Positions 53,595 through 62,669 are shown, numbered from the stretch's first letter. The stretch is DNA of 64,000 nt from Bacillus zhangzhouensis (GCA_025809375.1 CP099514.1:2903528-2967527), one strand, 5' to 3'. Made by a program: numbers and translations. Notes: generated by a model not told the origin, from the letters alone.

Positions 53595-54194
53595 TTGAAT
53601 TACGAATTGTTTAAAGTTATACACGGGATGGCTCACCATTCTGAGTTTTTAGATCAGGCCATGATATTTATTACGAAAAAGGCCATTCTTGTGTATGCCC
53701 TTGTCTTATTGATTTGCTGGTTTTTAGGGAATCACAACTTTAAGAAGCATGTCTTCTTTTCCGGTGTAACAGGCATTGCAGCACTTATCGTCAACTTTGC
53801 CATTACATTGTTTCATTATGAAGAGCGGCCGTTTGTGGCGCATAAAGTCGACACACTCATCCCGCACTCAGCAGACGCTTCCTTCCCAAGTGACCATACA
53901 ACAGGTGCATTGGCTCTTTCATTAGCCATTCGATCACGTAATAAAAAGCTCGGCAACATCTTGCTCGTCTTTGGATTACTCACAGGATTCTCCCGCATCT
54001 GGGTCGGCCATCATTATCCATTCGATGTTTTAGGCAGCTTGGTCGTATCGATTGTGGTTGTCTTTATCATGAATAAATTATGGAAGTTCTTAGACTCTCC
54101 TATTGATCGTATCGTGACATTTTACGAGACAATTGTAGGGGAAATTCTCAGAAGGAAGACAAAGGATCAAGGCTCAGACCTGTCCAACTCTTAA
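53595..54194 (+). CDS. bcrC: Undecaprenyl pyrophosphate phosphatase BcrC
   Basis: 199 residues from TTG 53595 (MNYELFKVIHGMAHHSEFLD), behind AGGTGATG. PAP2 family, with motifs KxxxxxxRP-type HYEERPFVAHK, ASFPSDHTTGA (PSDH) and SRIWVGHHYPFDVLGS (SRxxxxxHxxxD). It recycles the lipid carrier at the outer membrane face and gives bacitracin tolerance. A reading from 53565 adds ten residues without a ribosome site. Confidence 0.92.
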   Translation: MNYELFKVIHGMAHHSEFLDQAMIFITKKAILVYALVLLICWFLGNHNFKKHVFFSGVTGIAALIVNFAITLFHYEERPFVAHKVDTLIPHSADASFPSDHTTGALALSLAIRSRNKKLGNILLVFGLLTGFSRIWVGHHYPFDVLGSLVVSIVVVFIMNKLWKFLDSPIDRIVTFYETIVGEILRRKTKDQGSDLSNS

Positions 54195-54250
54195 GCGGCC
54201 TTGCGATAACGTGATGAAGATTTTTCTTCCACTTATCCCGCCGCTTTTTT
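54193..54250. terminator. Terminator between bcrC and ywoD
   Basis: AAGCGGC (54193-54199) and GCCGCTT (54240-54246) enclose a second stem (GATAA...TTATC with GAAGA/TCTTC), followed by TTTTTT. Long, multi-stem hairpin. Confidence 0.6.
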
Positions 54251-55621
54251 TATTGTCTGTCTCCCTCTCACCATACTTGAAAAATAAAGACTGACACCAA
54301 TGCCAATAAGAGAAATGATGATCAACGTCCAGCCTAACTGCACAAAATGAGAACCAGCAATTTCATCTCCAAACAGCATGCCAAGCACAGCAGACGATAG
54401 AATAGAACCAAGGTAGCGGCACGTTTGAAAGAGTCCAGAGGACGTGCCAATCATTTGCTGAGGACTTGCCTTGAGCATCGCAGCTTGAAGCGCAACATTC
54501 CCAATCCCATAACTGAGCCCAAGCAGCGCTAAAACCAATCCTTTCCCCCATAATGGTGCAGGAATAAAAAAGAAAGTCATTGCAGACGCTCCAGCCAGCA
54601 TCAATACTGCACTCGCTAAAACTGGATGGTGTTCATCCCCACAATCCACCCACTTTCCTGTCAGCGGCGACACAATCATGCTCACCCCAGACATACACAG
54701 CATAAAAAGACCCGTCATCTCCACACGCCAGCCTAATTCATCCTGAAAATAACTCGGCAAACCAAAAAAGAGGCAATAGAAAAAGATATTTAAGATGATA
54801 AATTGCACATACACAAGTGACAGCCGCTGCTCCTCCCTGAACATCCGTATTTGAATAAACGGTTCATCCACCTGATGCTCCCACCAGATAAAAGTGCCTG
54901 CACTCAGGAGACAAAGAATGCCTTGAACATATTGAATGCTATCGCTCAGTGATAATAGAAATGAAAGCAGGAGAACAATGCAGACGGTAAAAAGAAGCAT
55001 CCCTGTCAAATCGAGTTTTCGCACGGTTTCGCCTATTCGCAGCTTTCTCTTCTTCTGCTCCTTCGGAAACAAAAATAGACCGAGAAAGAAACTAATCAAA
55101 ATAAACGGCAGATTCACTAAAAAGATAGCTGGCCAGCCGCCAATGATCATCAAAAATCCGCCAAGCGTCGGTCCAAGGGCCGTCATCGCTGAAGCAAAAA
55201 TGGATAATACCGCTAACGCAGAAGCCTGTCTTTCTTGAATATGATCCCGAATGAGTCCGACACCAGAAGGATAAATGGCACTGCTTCCAATCGCCTGTAA
55301 CAGACGGATCACAATCAGCAACGCAAACGTTGGGGCAAACGGCGCGCAGATGGCTGAGACTGCGACAAGAACCAGACCGAATAAAAATAAGGTTCTCCGG
55401 CTCATCACATGATCCCCAATCCGGCCGCTCACCGGCTGCGTCACTGCACTGGCTAAATAAAAAGAAGAAATAAGCCAAGATACGGTCGTAAACGACAAAC
55501 CGAATTCATGCTGAATTTGATGCAAGGCCAAAGAAATCATTGATGAATTCAGCGGATTCAACATCGTTCCAAAGGCAATAGAGGTTAAAAAAACTTTTCG
55601 ATTGTCTTTCCATTTGTTCAT
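54233..55621 (-). CDS. ywoD: MFS drug-resistance-type transporter
   Basis: 462 residues from ATG 55621 (MNKWKDNRKVFLTSIAFGTM), with AAGGA upstream. About 12-14 membrane segments; TQPVSGRIGDHVMSRRTLF is the helix 2-3 loop. EmrB/QacA-like. Substrates cannot be read. Position next to bcrC matches B. subtilis ywoD. Convergent with bcrC. Confidence 0.85.
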   Translation of the reverse strand: MNKWKDNRKVFLTSIAFGTMLNPLNSSMISLALHQIQHEFGLSFTTVSWLISSFYLASAVTQPVSGRIGDHVMSRRTLFLFGLVLVAVSAICAPFAPTFALLIVIRLLQAIGSSAIYPSGVGLIRDHIQERQASALAVLSIFASAMTALGPTLGGFLMIIGGWPAIFLVNLPFILISFFLGLFLFPKEQKKRKLRIGETVRKLDLTGMLLFTVCIVLLLSFLLSLSDSIQYVQGILCLLSAGTFIWWEHQVDEPFIQIRMFREEQRLSLVYVQFIILNIFFYCLFFGLPSYFQDELGWRVEMTGLFMLCMSGVSMIVSPLTGKWVDCGDEHHPVLASAVLMLAGASAMTFFFIPAPLWGKGLVLALLGLSYGIGNVALQAAMLKASPQQMIGTSSGLFQTCRYLGSILSSAVLGMLFGDEIAGSHFVQLGWTLIIISLIGIGVSLYFSSMVRGRQTIKKAAG

Positions 55622-55863
55622 ACACTGGTCCTTCTTTCCGGCATGTTCTTTGCTCATCTTTCCATTATTATGAGATTCATTTCCCTTTTTTACCCTTATG
55701 AAATCGAGTTCTCTATCGGAAAAGATAGACATACATTCTAATAAGGGCGGCTGTTGGAAAAACACATATAAAATTGAGAATTAAAGGATCAAATAGGAAG
55801 ATGCACACATAAGAAAACGCCTACTCTCTCTTAGGGAGAACGGCTGAAAAGGGGGAGAAGCTT

Positions 55864-56676
55864 ATTATTAACAAAAGACGGTTTTGGGTCACAGCTCTTT
55901 TCTCGGTTGCAGTATTACTTCTGTCTTCGTGTAGTTCAAATGAAACAAATGGGAACGGAGATAAACGTAATTCTACAGCGAAAGGGTCGCCAATTTTGGA
56001 GGATGGAAATTTTATTTTTGCAGCATCAGGTGAATTTCATCCGTTTAGTTACATGGATGGAAATCAGATGTCCGGCTTTGATATCGACGTAGGGAATGCG
56101 ATTAGTGACAAACTAGGTCTCGAACCGATACAGAAAAAATATAAATTCGCAGGCATTGTCGAAGGCGTGAAAGCAGGTAAATTTGATGCGGCAGTTGCAA
56201 GTCATACTATCAATGAGGAACGAAAAAAACACGTCCTTTTTTCTAAACCCTATTACTACTCTGGTCCGCAAATCTTCACAAGACCTGGAGCAGACATTCA
56301 ACATGCTGATGACTTAAAAGACAAAGAAATTGCTGTATCAAAAGGATCGTCCTACGCTGTTATGGCAAAGGAACATAGCGGGCAAGAACCAAAATATTAT
56401 GATAGTGATGTAGTCGCCTTAGAAGCACTAGCCAGCGGAAAACACGATGCAGTCGTAACAGACTTCGCCACAGGTGCAGAAGCGATGAGGAAAAAATTGA
56501 ACATCGCAGCGCAGGAAAGACTCGGACAAAGTGAGCAAGCAATTGCTGTATCAAAAGAAAATAAACAGCTCATAGAAGAGATCAATGATGCGATTGATGC
56601 ACTAAAAAAAGACGGAACATTAAAACAAATTAGCGAAAAGTACTTTGGTAAAGACATCACGGTCAAACAAGATTAA
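55864..56676 (+). CDS. Amino-acid ABC transporter binding lipoprotein with an apparent ATT start
   Basis: 270 residues if read from ATT 55864. The frame includes a basic N-terminus (KRRFWVTALFSVAVLL) and a lipobox (LLLSSCSS, Cys23), then a family-3 solute-binding domain (FIFAASGEFHPFSYMDGNQ; GFDIDVGNAI; DDLKDKEIAVSKGSSY). Back to the in-frame TAA at 55810 there is no ATG, GTG or TTG. GGGGGAG lies six bases before the ATT. The TTG at 55996 would remove the signal peptide. Polar amino acid type; ligand unknown. First gene of a three-gene importer. Confidence 0.82.
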   Translation: MINKRRFWVTALFSVAVLLLSSCSSNETNGNGDKRNSTAKGSPILEDGNFIFAASGEFHPFSYMDGNQMSGFDIDVGNAISDKLGLEPIQKKYKFAGIVEGVKAGKFDAAVASHTINEERKKHVLFSKPYYYSGPQIFTRPGADIQHADDLKDKEIAVSKGSSYAVMAKEHSGQEPKYYDSDVVALEALASGKHDAVVTDFATGAEAMRKKLNIAAQERLGQSEQAIAVSKENKQLIEEINDAIDALKKDGTLKQISEKYFGKDITVKQD

Positions 56677-56689
56677 AACCACGATTGTG

Positions 56690-56714
56690 CGCCCTTTTTT
56701 ATAGGCGCACTTTC
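56690..56714 (+). terminator. Intra-operon hairpin between binding protein and permease
   Basis: GTGCGCC and GGCGCAC form a perfect 7-base stem with a T-rich loop, followed by TTTCTT. It looks like a partial terminator that lowers permease expression or stabilises the 3' end of the upstream message. Confidence 0.55.
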
Positions 56715-56734
56715 TTCAAATGGAGATGATTGTT

Positions 56735-57397
56735 TTGCCTACCTTATCACACTTTTTTCAGACACTCATTAATTCTAGAGGCATTTTCTTAGAAGGAATG
56801 CTAATCACCTTACAGCTGACGGTGATCAGCATCTTCATCGGTATGTTCATCGGGCTCTTCTTTGCTTTATTGAAAATATCCCGCATAGCCGTTTTCGGTT
56901 ATATCGCCAATGCTTATATCTTTCTTGTCCGAGGAACACCACTGATTGTTCAAATTTTCATCCTATATTTCGGTCTCACAGAATGGAATATACCCGACTT
57001 CTGGGCAGCATCCATTGCGCTCGCCTTTCATAATGGTGCCTATATAGCCGAAATATTTAGAGGAGCCATCCAATCCATCGATCAGGGGCAAAAAGAGGCG
57101 GGACGCTCTCTTGGCATGGGTCGTTTTTTAACAATGAGGCGCATCATTCTCCCCCAAGCGATGCGGCGTGCCCTTCCCCCTCTTGGCAACCAGTTCATTA
57201 TCGGCTTAAAAGACTCATCACTCGCCGCCTTTATCAGTGTCAATGAACTATTTAACGTCGCCACCACGCAAGGTTCCAACAGCTTTGACAATATGACATA
57301 TTTACTTGTTGCAGCCGTCTATTACTTAGTTCTTGTCCTACTGTTAACATTCGCTGTCCAAACCTTTGAGAAGAAATTATCAGCCAGTGACCAATAG
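56735..57397 (+). CDS. Amino-acid ABC transporter permease
   Basis: 221 residues from TTG 56735, just after GGAGATGAT; the ATG at 56720 is the alternative. HEQRo/His-Glu-Gln permease family: [39 protein letters not shown] and the EAA loop [25 protein letters not shown] (about 124-148). Membrane channel of the importer, probably a homodimer. Confidence 0.9.
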   Translation: MPTLSHFFQTLINSRGIFLEGMLITLQLTVISIFIGMFIGLFFALLKISRIAVFGYIANAYIFLVRGTPLIVQIFILYFGLTEWNIPDFWAASIALAFHNGAYIAEIFRGAIQSIDQGQKEAGRSLGMGRFLTMRRIILPQAMRRALPPLGNQFIIGLKDSSLAAFISVNELFNVATTQGSNSFDNMTYLLVAAVYYLVLVLLLTFAVQTFEKKLSASDQ

Positions 57398-57407
57398 GAG
57401 GAGAAGC

Positions 57408-58148
57408 ATGACAGAATCAAAGGACATCATTCGTGTTGAAAAACTCAATAAATACTTTGGAGAGCTCCATGTTTTAAAGGATATTGATCTCACCGTTTAT
57501 GAAAATGATGTGGTCGTCTTAATTGGCGCAAGCGGTTCTGGAAAAAGCACCTTGCTCCGCTGTATGAATTTTTTAGAAATAAAAAATGATGGAGACATCC
57601 TCATTGATGGCAATCCTGTTCATCCAAAGCGCGATCCATTAAACGAAATGAGACAAAAAATAGGGATGGTGTTTCAGCATTTTAATCTTTTCCCGCACAA
57701 AACTGTGCTTGAAAATATCATCGAAGCGCCTGTGATGGTGAAAAAAACAAAAAAAGCGCAAGCCATCGCTGAAGCCAGCGCCTTGTTAGAAAAAGTCGGA
57801 CTTGCGGATAAAGCCAACGTATATCCTTCTAAGCTATCAGGCGGCCAAAAACAGCGTGTAGCCATAGCCAGATCTCTCGCTATGAAGCCTGATGTCATGT
57901 TATTTGACGAACCTACGTCTGCCCTTGATCCAGAGCTTGTAGGCGAGGTACTGCAAACGATGAAAAGTCTCGCAAAAGAAGGCATGACCATGGTCATTGT
58001 CACTCATGAAATGGGCTTTGCGAAAGAAGTTGCCGATCGTGTCGTCTATATGCACGAGGGCCGCATCGTCGAAGAAGGCGTCCCATCGGAATTGTTTGAT
58101 TCTCCTAGAGAGGAACGAACAAAACTGTTTCTCAGCTCCATTTTATAG
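57408..58148 (+). CDS. Amino-acid ABC transporter ATPase
   Basis: 246 residues from ATG 57408, behind AGGAGGAG. Walker [16 protein letters not shown] (about 38-52), Q loop [13 protein letters not shown], signature [16 protein letters not shown], Walker [17 protein letters not shown] loop [11 protein letters not shown]. GlnQ/TcyC type. Drives import of a polar amino acid with the two preceding genes. Confidence 0.93.
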   Translation: MTESKDIIRVEKLNKYFGELHVLKDIDLTVYENDVVVLIGASGSGKSTLLRCMNFLEIKNDGDILIDGNPVHPKRDPLNEMRQKIGMVFQHFNLFPHKTVLENIIEAPVMVKKTKKAQAIAEASALLEKVGLADKANVYPSKLSGGQKQRVAIARSLAMKPDVMLFDEPTSALDPELVGEVLQTMKSLAKEGMTMVIVTHEMGFAKEVADRVVYMHEGRIVEEGVPSELFDSPREERTKLFLSSIL

Positions 58149-58242
58149 GTCAAAAGACCTTTGATTTTTAGTGCTTAACTGACGTTTTTGCTCATTTTTT
58201 ACGAACTTTTCATCCATTTATATTGAACTTAACCAAAAACCA

Positions 58243-58293
58243 TGTCAGATAAACTGACATATATATGTTATATATGACTTTTCTCTCTATAAT
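58243..58293 (+). promoter_or_regulatory. TnrA box and promoter of nrgA-nrgB
   Basis: TGTCAGATAAACTGACA (58243-58259) matches TGTNAN7TNACA exactly. TATAAT lies at 58288-58293, so the box is centred about 49 bases before the expected start, the activating position for TnrA under nitrogen limitation. Confidence 0.85.
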
Positions 58294-58342
58294 AAAGAAT
58301 TAAGAAAACAAATTAATTCTGAATGATTCGGGGGAATGCAGC

Positions 58343-59551
58343 ATGCAAATGGGTGATACAGTATTTATGTTCTTCTGCGCACTACTCGTGTGGTTAATGA
58401 CACCGGGTTTAGCCTTATTCTACGGAGGACTCGTGAGAAGTAAAAACGTGTTAAGCACAACCATGCACAGCTTAACATCACTAGCGATCGTTTCAATCGT
58501 ATGGATCGTATTCGGTTATTCCCTGGCTTTTGCACCAGGCAATGCATGGATCGGAGGATTAGAATGGGTTGGCCTGAAAGGCGTAGGTTTTGAGCCTGGT
58601 TCCTATAGTGAGACCATTCCACATTCATTGTTCATGATGTTCCAAATGACCTTTGCCGTCTTAACAACAGCCATCATCTCAGGTGCATTCGCTGAACGGA
58701 TTCGCTACGCAGCAGTCGTTGTATTTACACTCCTTTGGGTCACATTTGTATACGCTCCAGTCGCACACTGGGTATGGGGCGGCGGTTGGATTGGTGAGAT
58801 GGGTGCGCTTGACTTCGCAGGCGGAAACGTGGTTCATATCTCTTCCGGTGTTGCCGGTCTTGTCGTTGCGATTGTGCTCGGAAAACGTAAAGACGCAGCA
58901 AGCTCTTCTCCGCATAATTTGATCTACACCCTTCTCGGCGGAGCTGTCATTTGGTTTGGCTGGTTTGGTTTTAACGTGGGAAGTGCTCTTACATTAGACA
59001 GCGTGGCCATGTTTGCCTTTATTAACACCAATACAGCTGCGGCTGCAGGAATTATCGGCTGGCTGTTAGTAGAGTGGATGATCAACAAAAAACCGACCAT
59101 GCTCGGCGCGATCTCTGGAGCTATCGCAGGTCTTGTCGCCATTACACCCGCCGCAGGCTTTGTTACACCGTTTACTTCTATTATAATAGGAATCATTGGC
59201 GGGATCGTCTGTTTCTGGGGAGTCTTTTCACTTAAAGCCAAATTTGGCTATGATGATGCACTGGACGCATTCGGCCTTCACGGAATTGGCGGTACTTGGG
59301 GAGGAATTGCAACAGGACTTTTCGCCACAACCTCTGTCAATGACGGTGGAGCCAATGGTTTATTTTACGGAGATCCCGGCTTACTTTGGAAACAAGTGGT
59401 CGCTATTGCTGCCACGTACGTTTTTGTTGCCGTTGTGACATACGTGATCATCAAAGTGGTCAATGTCTTCTTCAACATTCGTGCAAACGAGGAAGAAGAA
59501 TCAGTGGGACTTGATTTAACCATGCACGGTGAAAAAGCTTATCAAGATTAA
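58343..59551 (+). CDS. nrgA: Ammonium transporter
   Basis: 402 residues, eleven membrane segments, Amt family. LMTPGLALFYGGLVRSKNVLS, LFMMFQMTFAVLTTAII, the pore His residues in DAFGLHGIGGTWGGIATGLFA and the partner in HISSGVAGLV. Imports ammonium. Alternative name amtB. GGGGGAATGC precedes the ATG. Co-transcribed with nrgB. Confidence 0.95.
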   Translation: MQMGDTVFMFFCALLVWLMTPGLALFYGGLVRSKNVLSTTMHSLTSLAIVSIVWIVFGYSLAFAPGNAWIGGLEWVGLKGVGFEPGSYSETIPHSLFMMFQMTFAVLTTAIISGAFAERIRYAAVVVFTLLWVTFVYAPVAHWVWGGGWIGEMGALDFAGGNVVHISSGVAGLVVAIVLGKRKDAASSSPHNLIYTLLGGAVIWFGWFGFNVGSALTLDSVAMFAFINTNTAAAAGIIGWLLVEWMINKKPTMLGAISGAIAGLVAITPAAGFVTPFTSIIIGIIGGIVCFWGVFSLKAKFGYDDALDAFGLHGIGGTWGGIATGLFATTSVNDGGANGLFYGDPGLLWKQVVAIAATYVFVAVVTYVIIKVVNVFFNIRANEEEESVGLDLTMHGEKAYQD

Positions 59552-59569
59552 AGAAAAAGGGGTGTCTCT

Positions 59570-59917
59570 ATGAGCAAAATGTATAAAGTGGAGATTGTCA
59601 CACGTCCAGCTAATTTTGAAACATTAAAGGTGGAGCTTGGAAAGATTGGTGTCACCTCGATTACCTTTTCAAATGTACACGGCTGCGGCTTACAAAAGGG
59701 ACATACAGAACTATACCGCGGCGTCAAAAAAGAAAGCAACGTGTACGAACGATTAAAGATCGAAATCGTCCTGAGCAAAGTACCTGTCGAACAGGTCATT
59801 GAAACAGCTCAAAAGGTACTTCGTACAGGCGAACCAGGGGATGGGAAAATATTTATATATGAGATAGAGAATACAATCAACATTCGGACAGGTGAAGAAG
59901 GACCTGCCGCCCTATAG
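59570..59917 (+). CDS. nrgB: PII-type nitrogen regulatory protein
   Basis: 115 residues, P-II family: MYKVEIVTRPANFETLKVEL, VHGCGLQKGHTELYRGVKKE (T loop) and GEPGDGKIFIYEIENTINIRTGEEG. The T loop lacks the Tyr of proteobacterial GlnB uridylylation sites in the standard place. It binds NrgA and TnrA (GlnK in B. subtilis). 18 bases after nrgA. Confidence 0.94.
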   Translation: MSKMYKVEIVTRPANFETLKVELGKIGVTSITFSNVHGCGLQKGHTELYRGVKKESNVYERLKIEIVLSKVPVEQVIETAQKVLRTGEPGDGKIFIYEIENTINIRTGEEGPAAL

Positions 59918-59920
59918 TTC

Positions 59921-59951
59921 ATCCTCCGCCACTCTCGGCGGAGGATCTTTT
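59921..59951 (+). terminator. Terminator after nrgA-nrgB
   Basis: ATCCTCCGC (59921-59929) and GCGGAGGAT (59938-59946) form a perfect 9-base stem, followed by CTTTTT. Confidence 0.88.
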
Positions 59952-59957
59952 TAAGCA

Positions 59958-59998
59958 GAAAAAAACCTCTGCATATTCACATACACAGAGGACCTTGC
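59958..59998 (-). terminator. Terminator after spoIIQ
   Basis: CCTCTG (59966-59971) and CAGAGG (59986-59991) with TTTTTTT following on the minus strand. Confidence 0.75.
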
Positions 59999-60004
59999 AG
60001 GACA

Positions 60005-60901
60005 TTAAGATTGTTTTGTTTCATCTGACTGACTGCTATCTTTGGAGGAATCAGAAGACTTTTCTTGATCAGAGGATTTCCCCTTCTCATCAGTCTTTTC
60101 TTCAGATTTTTCTCCAGCTGGCTCTTTGGCTTTATCTTCAGCAGCAGGTTCCTTCGTTTTTTCCTCAGTCTTCGGCTGAGCAGGTTCTTTTGCTTGTTCC
60201 GTCACTTCTTGCGCTGCTTTTTCAATCGTAGAAACAGGCTTGTCAATGAAGCTAAGCGGATTAAGCGCTAAACCTTCCATACGAATTTCAAAATGCACAT
60301 GGTTGCCGCTTTCAGCACCATATAGATTTTTACCAGAAGCACCAATGACATCATTCTGCTTTACTTCATCGCCTTCTTTGACACTTACTTGTGACAACGA
60401 TTGATAAACAGTTGATAATCCATCTTCATGTTCAATTTCAACAACGTGACCGAGAACTGGATCTTTTTTCGCTTGAACCACTGTTCCACTAAGAGCAGCT
60501 GTGACATCAAACACTTTGCCATCTTTATCTGCAAGATCAATACCTTTGCTCAAGGTATAGGTGTTATTATAGTTTACAAGTGCTGCTTCTTTTTCTTTTT
60601 GATCAGCATCTGCTTCATAGAACTTTTTCACAACAGAAACATTATCAGAATTCTGGACCGGCATTGCAACATTTTCAATTGGCTTTCCAACTTCAACGGC
60701 ATCATCGCGCTGTTCTTGCCCTGTTTGATTTCCATCAGATAGTTGGTCTTTCACATCTTTTGATACAGCCTGATACCAAAGAACGGCTGTTAACACGACC
60801 GCTGCGCTGACCAGGTAAATTGCAGGGAATACCCAGCGCTTACGGAAAAATTGCTGAACTTTTGTGATTTTGGAAGTACGTTTCTTTTCTTCCTCTCTCA
60901 T
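60005..60901 (-). CDS. spoIIQ: Forespore membrane protein SpoIIQ (degenerate LytM)
   Basis: 298 residues. One membrane segment (about 25-43, FPAIYLVSAAVVLTAVLWY). A LytM-like domain at about 110-220 keeps NHVHFEIR but has Ser in place of the first metal His (LSKGIDLADKDG), so it is not an active peptidase, as known for SpoIIQ. A Lys/Glu/Ser-rich low-complexity tail follows (about 235-298). It binds SpoIIIAH across the forespore septum and supports engulfment and SigG activity. A SigF-like promoter lies upstream. Confidence 0.94.
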   Translation of the reverse strand: MREEEKKRTSKITKVQQFFRKRWVFPAIYLVSAAVVLTAVLWYQAVSKDVKDQLSDGNQTGQEQRDDAVEVGKPIENVAMPVQNSDNVSVVKKFYEADADQKEKEAALVNYNNTYTLSKGIDLADKDGKVFDVTAALSGTVVQAKKDPVLGHVVEIEHEDGLSTVYQSLSQVSVKEGDEVKQNDVIGASGKNLYGAESGNHVHFEIRMEGLALNPLSFIDKPVSTIEKAAQEVTEQAKEPAQPKTEEKTKEPAAEDKAKEPAGEKSEEKTDEKGKSSDQEKSSDSSKDSSQSDETKQS

Positions 60902-60919
60902 TTTTCATCACCTCAGCAA

Positions 60920-60949
60920 CATTCTGAACACTTTTCAAAAAATATATAC
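60920..60949 (-). promoter_or_regulatory. Sigma-F promoter of spoIIQ
   Basis: GTATA (60945-60949), a 15-base spacer and GTTCAGAATG (60920-60929) match the SigF consensus (GYATA-N15-GGNNANAHTR) with one mismatch. Confidence 0.72.
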
Positions 60950-61030
60950 ACACGAAATCATTTTTCTTTTTATTTTGCGCAATCGCATCAATAATATGTA
61001 TGATAAAAGAAAAAAGATGGAGGACTTAAT

Positions 61031-61525
61031 GTGAAAACGTTCAACCGCATAGCAACAGAAGATGACCTCAAAGCGATCGTTGATATCTACAATTCAACCA
61101 TTGCTTCAAGAGAAGTGACCGCTGATACAGAACCAGTTTCTGTCGAGGACCGACGGCAATGGTTTTTGAATCATTCCGAGAGAAGACCTCTCTATGTGAA
61201 AACAGATGAAGATGGAAATATCTACGGCTGGCTGAGCTTTGAAACGTTCTACGGAAGACCTGCATACAACGGGACCGTTGAAATAAGTATCTATTTGAAC
61301 CAAGACGAGCGAGGAAAAGGCTTAGGCTCACTTTTCTTACAAGAAGCCATTGAATTAGCACCCTCATTAGGCATTCGAACGTTACTTGCTTTTATTTTCG
61401 GGCACAACGAAGCCAGCATTCGTCTATTTAAAAAGCACGGCTTTGAGACATGGGGCCACCTGCCACGCATCGCAGAAATGGACGGCAGCAGATACGATTT
61501 AGATATCCTAGGAAAAGAATTATAA
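61031..61525 (+). CDS. ywnH: GNAT acetyltransferase, phosphinothricin acetyltransferase type
   Basis: 164 residues from GTG 61031 behind GGAGG. FNRIATEDDLKAIVDIYNSTI at the N-terminus, VEISIYLNQDERGKGLGSLFLQEAI with the acetyl-CoA motif (RGKGLGS), and NEASIRLFKKHGFETWGHLP. Acetylates amino groups of phosphinothricin-like or methionine-sulfoximine-like compounds in related proteins. Single gene with a terminator. Confidence 0.88.
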   Translation: MKTFNRIATEDDLKAIVDIYNSTIASREVTADTEPVSVEDRRQWFLNHSERRPLYVKTDEDGNIYGWLSFETFYGRPAYNGTVEISIYLNQDERGKGLGSLFLQEAIELAPSLGIRTLLAFIFGHNEASIRLFKKHGFETWGHLPRIAEMDGSRYDLDILGKEL

Positions 61526-61530
61526 AACGG

Positions 61531-61559
61531 GCGTCTCCCTGATAAAGAGACGCTTTTTT
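61531..61559 (+). terminator. Terminator after ywnH
   Basis: GCGTCTC (61531-61537) and GAGACGC (61547-61553), followed by TTTTTT. Confidence 0.85.
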
Positions 61560-61789
61560 ATGACGCATGTAACAGCTGTTCAAACTGTTTCGCATTTTGA
61601 AGAGATTTTCTTGCAGAATGATACCATGTTCATCAATGAGAATCGCTTGTGGAACAACCGTTACCCCGTACAGTTCCCTGATTTGTGAAGAACGAGTCGA
61701 GTATACTCAGCATGGGACGGCAGCAATTCAAGGATCGGCGTATCATCCGCAATCAGAATTTGAATACTACAGACACTAGCCAAAGGCAT
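61558..61789 (-). pseudogene. Thioredoxin-like protein remnant with frame breaks
   Basis: Three frames carry pieces of one protein: MPLASVCSIQILIADDTPIL near 61789-61690, then IRELYGVTVVPQAILIDEHG (cis-Pro region of the thioredoxin fold, about 61685-61620), then NAKQFEQLLHAS to a stop at 61558. The active-site CxxC region appears deleted. It resembles the C-terminal half of a TlpA/ResA-type redoxin. The two frame changes show it is not functional. Confidence 0.65.
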
Positions 61790-61936
61790 AGAACCAACGA
61801 TCACTTGGATTAACAAGGTTCATCTATAAATAGTGAAGTGAAGATAGAAACATGCTAAATAATCAACATTCACTCTTCCTAAAGCACTACTTACTCAAGT
61901 ATGATAAAGAGTGAAGACATAAAGGAGTGAACACCA

Positions 61937-62359
61937 TTGCAACAAACTGAGAAAATCATTCAATCTCTTCATTCAATCGTAAAGTGGGGAAAGGTTGGTA
62001 GCATCTTTCTCTATATTTCAGGCGGTCTGGCAATTCTTATTGGTTTTTGGCTTGTTCTTCCTGCAGCCCTAGGCGTCTTCCTCATTATGATAGGAATCCA
62101 TGTACAAAAATCTGTAAAAGCAGCTGAACACTTGATTCAGGCTCCTGATACTTCCTACGAAGAATTATTAGAACAATACGCTAAGATGATGAAAATGCAG
62201 ACACTGTTTGCCATTTCAAGTTTTGCCGCAGTTATTCTTTCATTCATTGCCATCGTTTTGATGCTTATACTAGGCGGGTTAGCCTTCCTCCAAGAAGTTC
62301 CTTATGATGTCCAGCAGTACGAAGGTGATTACGAACAAGAACTCGGTGACTTTTATTAA
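61937..62359 (+). CDS. ywnF: DUF5362-type membrane protein
   Basis: 140 residues from TTG 61937, behind AAAGGAGTG. Two hydrophobic regions (about 22-54 and 91-118) form three or four helices; a short soluble loop (SVKAAEHLIQAPDTSYEELLEQ) separates them and the tail is acidic and Tyr-rich. Function unknown. Position close to ywnH matches B. subtilis. Confidence 0.78.
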   Translation: MQQTEKIIQSLHSIVKWGKVGSIFLYISGGLAILIGFWLVLPAALGVFLIMIGIHVQKSVKAAEHLIQAPDTSYEELLEQYAKMMKMQTLFAISSFAAVILSFIAIVLMLILGGLAFLQEVPYDVQQYEGDYEQELGDFY

Positions 62360-62364
62360 TGGAG

Positions 62365-62402
62365 AGGGGTATCAATGGACGTTCGATACCCCTTTTGTTT
62401 TT
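62365..62402 (+). terminator. Terminator after ywnF
   Basis: AGGGGTATC (62365-62373) and GATACCCCT (62385-62393), followed by TTTGTTTTT. Confidence 0.85.
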
Positions 62403-62431
62403 ATCATTTGGCTTGAATCATGCTCCTATGC

Positions 62432-62480
62432 TTGACATTCACTCCTGTTCATTTTAAAATACAAATCGTAACTATTACGA
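62432..62480 (+). promoter_or_regulatory. Zur-controlled promoter of the zinc-free L33 gene
   Basis: TTGACA (62432-62437), a 17-base spacer and TAAAAT (62455-62460). The Zur box TCGTAACTATTACGA (62466-62480) is a 7-1-7 inverted repeat with one mismatch and covers the expected start of transcription, so Zur with zinc would repress. Confidence 0.82.
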
Positions 62481-62503
62481 ATTAAGAGAGGAGCCTATTA
62501 CTT

Positions 62504-62653
62504 ATGCGCGTGAAAATTACGCTTGCCTGTACTGAAACAGGTGATAGAAACTACATCACAACAAAAAATAAAAGAACGAATCCTGACCGATTGGAGTTAA
62601 AAAAATATTCTCCTCGATTAAAGAAATATACCCTTCATAGAGAAACAAAATAA
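62504..62653 (+). CDS. rpmG: Ribosomal protein L33, zinc-independent form
   Basis: 49 residues, start [20 protein letters not shown], then [20 protein letters not shown]. It is L33 by sequence and length, but the two CxxC pairs that hold zinc are absent (only Cys9 remains). Such C-minus paralogues replace the zinc form when zinc is scarce. GGAGCC precedes the ATG. It is the first gene of a zinc-starvation group behind a Zur box. Confidence 0.9.
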   Translation: MRVKITLACTETGDRNYITTKNKRTNPDRLELKKYSPRLKKYTLHRETK

Positions 62654-62669
62654 ATTTTTAGATTATAAA

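Noticed and set aside
55801-55863. Possible riboswitch in the leader of the amino-acid importer (TCTCTC-TTA-GGGAGA hairpin)
   Set aside because: The hairpin is short and I could not match it to a known class (T-box, SAM, lysine, glycine). The nearby promoter is also unclear.
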